Source: Segnochrobactrum spirostomi (lineage in GTDB: Bacteria; Pseudomonadota; Alphaproteobacteria; Rhizobiales; Segnochrobactraceae). From it: a stretch of DNA of 64,000 nt. A program made the position numbers and the translations under genes. A model generated the notes under the pieces. It was not told the origin of the DNA and did not search any database. It saw nothing but the letters and a program-made list of their open reading frames with translations. Each line of letters starts with the position of its first letter. Within the stretch, counting starts at the first letter, position 1. This document shows positions 63,121 to 64,000 of this stretch, in pieces. The stretch spans positions 372,001 to 436,000 of the forward strand of contig NZ_VWNA01000001.1 in the NCBI RefSeq assembly GCF_009600605.1, given 5' to 3'.

Positions 63121-64000
63121 GTGACGGATTCGGACGAGATCGGGACACAGCGTGTCTCGTGGCTCGGGCGTCACATCTATCTCAACAATGGCGTCCTGTT
63201 GCTGTCGATGATCGCGATCGTGCTCATCGCGCTCTGGGACGGCCGCGCCGATGCCCTCCGGAGCGCCAAGACCTCGACCGAGAATTTGCAGGAGATGGTC
63301 GCTTCCGCGGTCGACAATTATCTCGCCATGGGCGCGTTCGTCGTCGACATGACCGCCAGCGAGATCAGCACGTCGAACGACCCCTCGCCCGATGCCGGTG
63401 CGCGGCGAGCGATGCGCCTGCAAAGCGCCCTCGGGCAGATGCGGGGGCCTCGTCCCTGATGGTGTTCGACGGTGCCGGCCAGCTCGTGAGCGGGGCCGGC
63501 GATCTGCCGATAGGGTCCGCCCGCGACGCGCTATACCGAGACCTCGCGAGCCAAGCCGGCGCGCGGGCATCGTTGAGCAAGCCCTTCGCCGATCCCGATT
63601 CCGATCACATGAGCGTCGCCTTGACCCGGCGATTGTCCAGTCCGGACGGAACGCCTAGCGATCTCGTCGCCCTCACCCTGCGCCTCTCCTACTTTCGCGA
63701 CCTCTTCGTCAAGCTCGCCGTCGGTGACGGCGGCGCCGTCGCGCTCATCCGCGCCGACGGGACCGTCTTGCTGCGCCAGCCGTCGAGCGGCGCCCTGCGC
63801 ACGAACGCGGACGTCGCCGATCGCCCCGCCTTCCGCGCCATGCTCGCCGAGCCTTCCGGCTTGATCGATCTCCCCCATGCGACCGCGGGCGCCCCGCGCC
63901 TCGTCGCGTTCGGCGCCATTCCGCGCTTCAGCCTCATCGCGGCGGTCTCGACCTCCTACACCTCGATCTATGGCGGGTGGGAATGGCGGGCAATCGCGAT
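63121..64000 (+). pseudogene. dCache-domain sensor protein, frameshifted and cut by the window end
   Basis: From a GTG at 63121: about 20 polar residues, one membrane helix (LLLSMIAIVLIALWDG) and the start of a dCache sensor domain, ending early at a TGA (63458). The domain resumes in the -1 frame at 63447 (ASSLMVFDGAGQLVSG) and stays open to 64000, with LYRDLASQAG, YFRDLFVKLAV and RADGTVLLRQPSSG. Adding one G to the five-G run at 63443-63447 restores one frame. The output domain (diguanylate cyclase, kinase or chemoreceptor) lies beyond the window. Confidence 0.7.

Noticed and set aside
12655-63460. Programmed -1 frameshifting as a shared mechanism for the four broken genes
   Set aside because: Only G/C runs of four or five bases are involved, no stimulating hairpin is evident, and the families concerned do not use frameshifting; sequence error is simpler.

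Overview
The window is about 64 kb of high-GC chromosomal DNA. It most likely comes from an alphaproteobacterium of the order Hyphomicrobiales (Rhizobiales). The order-level call rests on the aminotransferase / homoserine dehydrogenase / class II fructose-bisphosphatase run, a zwf-pgl-edd-eda Entner-Doudoroff operon, class I PHA synthase, lipA next to a COQ10-like gene, DUF4239 and DUF1003 proteins, and rhizobial-type intergenic palindromes (RIME-like) on both sides of thrS. I do not name a genus. There is no phage, plasmid, IS element or CRISPR signal; this looks like core and lightly accessory chromosome.

Layout. 0-5.2 kb: galactitol-type PTS IIA and IIC genes (the series runs off the left edge), a divergent SorC regulator and dxs. 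5.5-8.3 kb: MFS transporter, Sco1-like protein, XRE regulator. 8.6-12.3 kb: exported enzymes acting on nucleotides or nucleotide-like substrates, namely a GDA1/CD39-type apyrase (rare in bacteria), an inosine-uridine nucleoside hydrolase and a CDP-diacylglycerol pyrophosphatase, plus a small PepSY-like protein. 12.6-15.9 kb: a frameshifted MFS gene and an ECF sigma / anti-sigma pair facing an exported TPR gene across two mirror-image GGAAT-N17-CGTC promoters. 16-22.7 kb: PQQ sugar dehydrogenase and the Entner-Doudoroff operon, with edd frameshifted. 22.7-29.3 kb: DUF1003, XRE, cytochrome c', diheme cytochrome c, NAD kinase, flavin reductase, nitroreductase and an exported hypothetical protein. 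29.7-36.8 kb: thrS, glpX (with a lysine-rich in-frame leader), hom, aminotransferase, lipoprotein. 37-45.4 kb: phaC, LysR, a YefM/YoeB toxin-antitoxin pair with a recognisable operator, COQ10-like protein, lipA, GlsB-like protein, LysR plus NAD-dependent epimerase, class III adenylate cyclase. 45.5-50.9 kb: polyamine-type ABC transporter with an agmatinase-family enzyme. 51-56.8 kb: class II aldolase, frameshifted DUF4239 gene, MFS, a HerA/DUF87-like protein with a degraded P-loop, an exported LMW-phosphatase-like protein that lacks its catalytic cysteine, a GFA protein and tRNA-Glu(CTC). 57-61.4 kb: a two-component system divergent from an exported protein / cytochrome b / molybdopterin oxidoreductase operon, with a CusR/HprR-type palindrome between them. 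61.9-64 kb: small membrane and secreted proteins and a dCache sensor gene cut by the window end.

Four genes (MFS at 12.7 kb, edd at 20.2 kb, DUF4239 at 52.1 kb, dCache at 63.1 kb) are each broken by what looks like one missing base in a run of four or five G or C. Everything around the breaks still reads as intact protein. The shared cause is most simply homopolymer undercalling in the assembly, so these genes may be intact in the cell.

The most interesting candidates are the exported nucleotide-hydrolysis cluster, the mirrored ECF promoters, the CusR/HprR-like molybdoenzyme module, and the pair of 'dead' enzymes at 54.4-56.0 kb.
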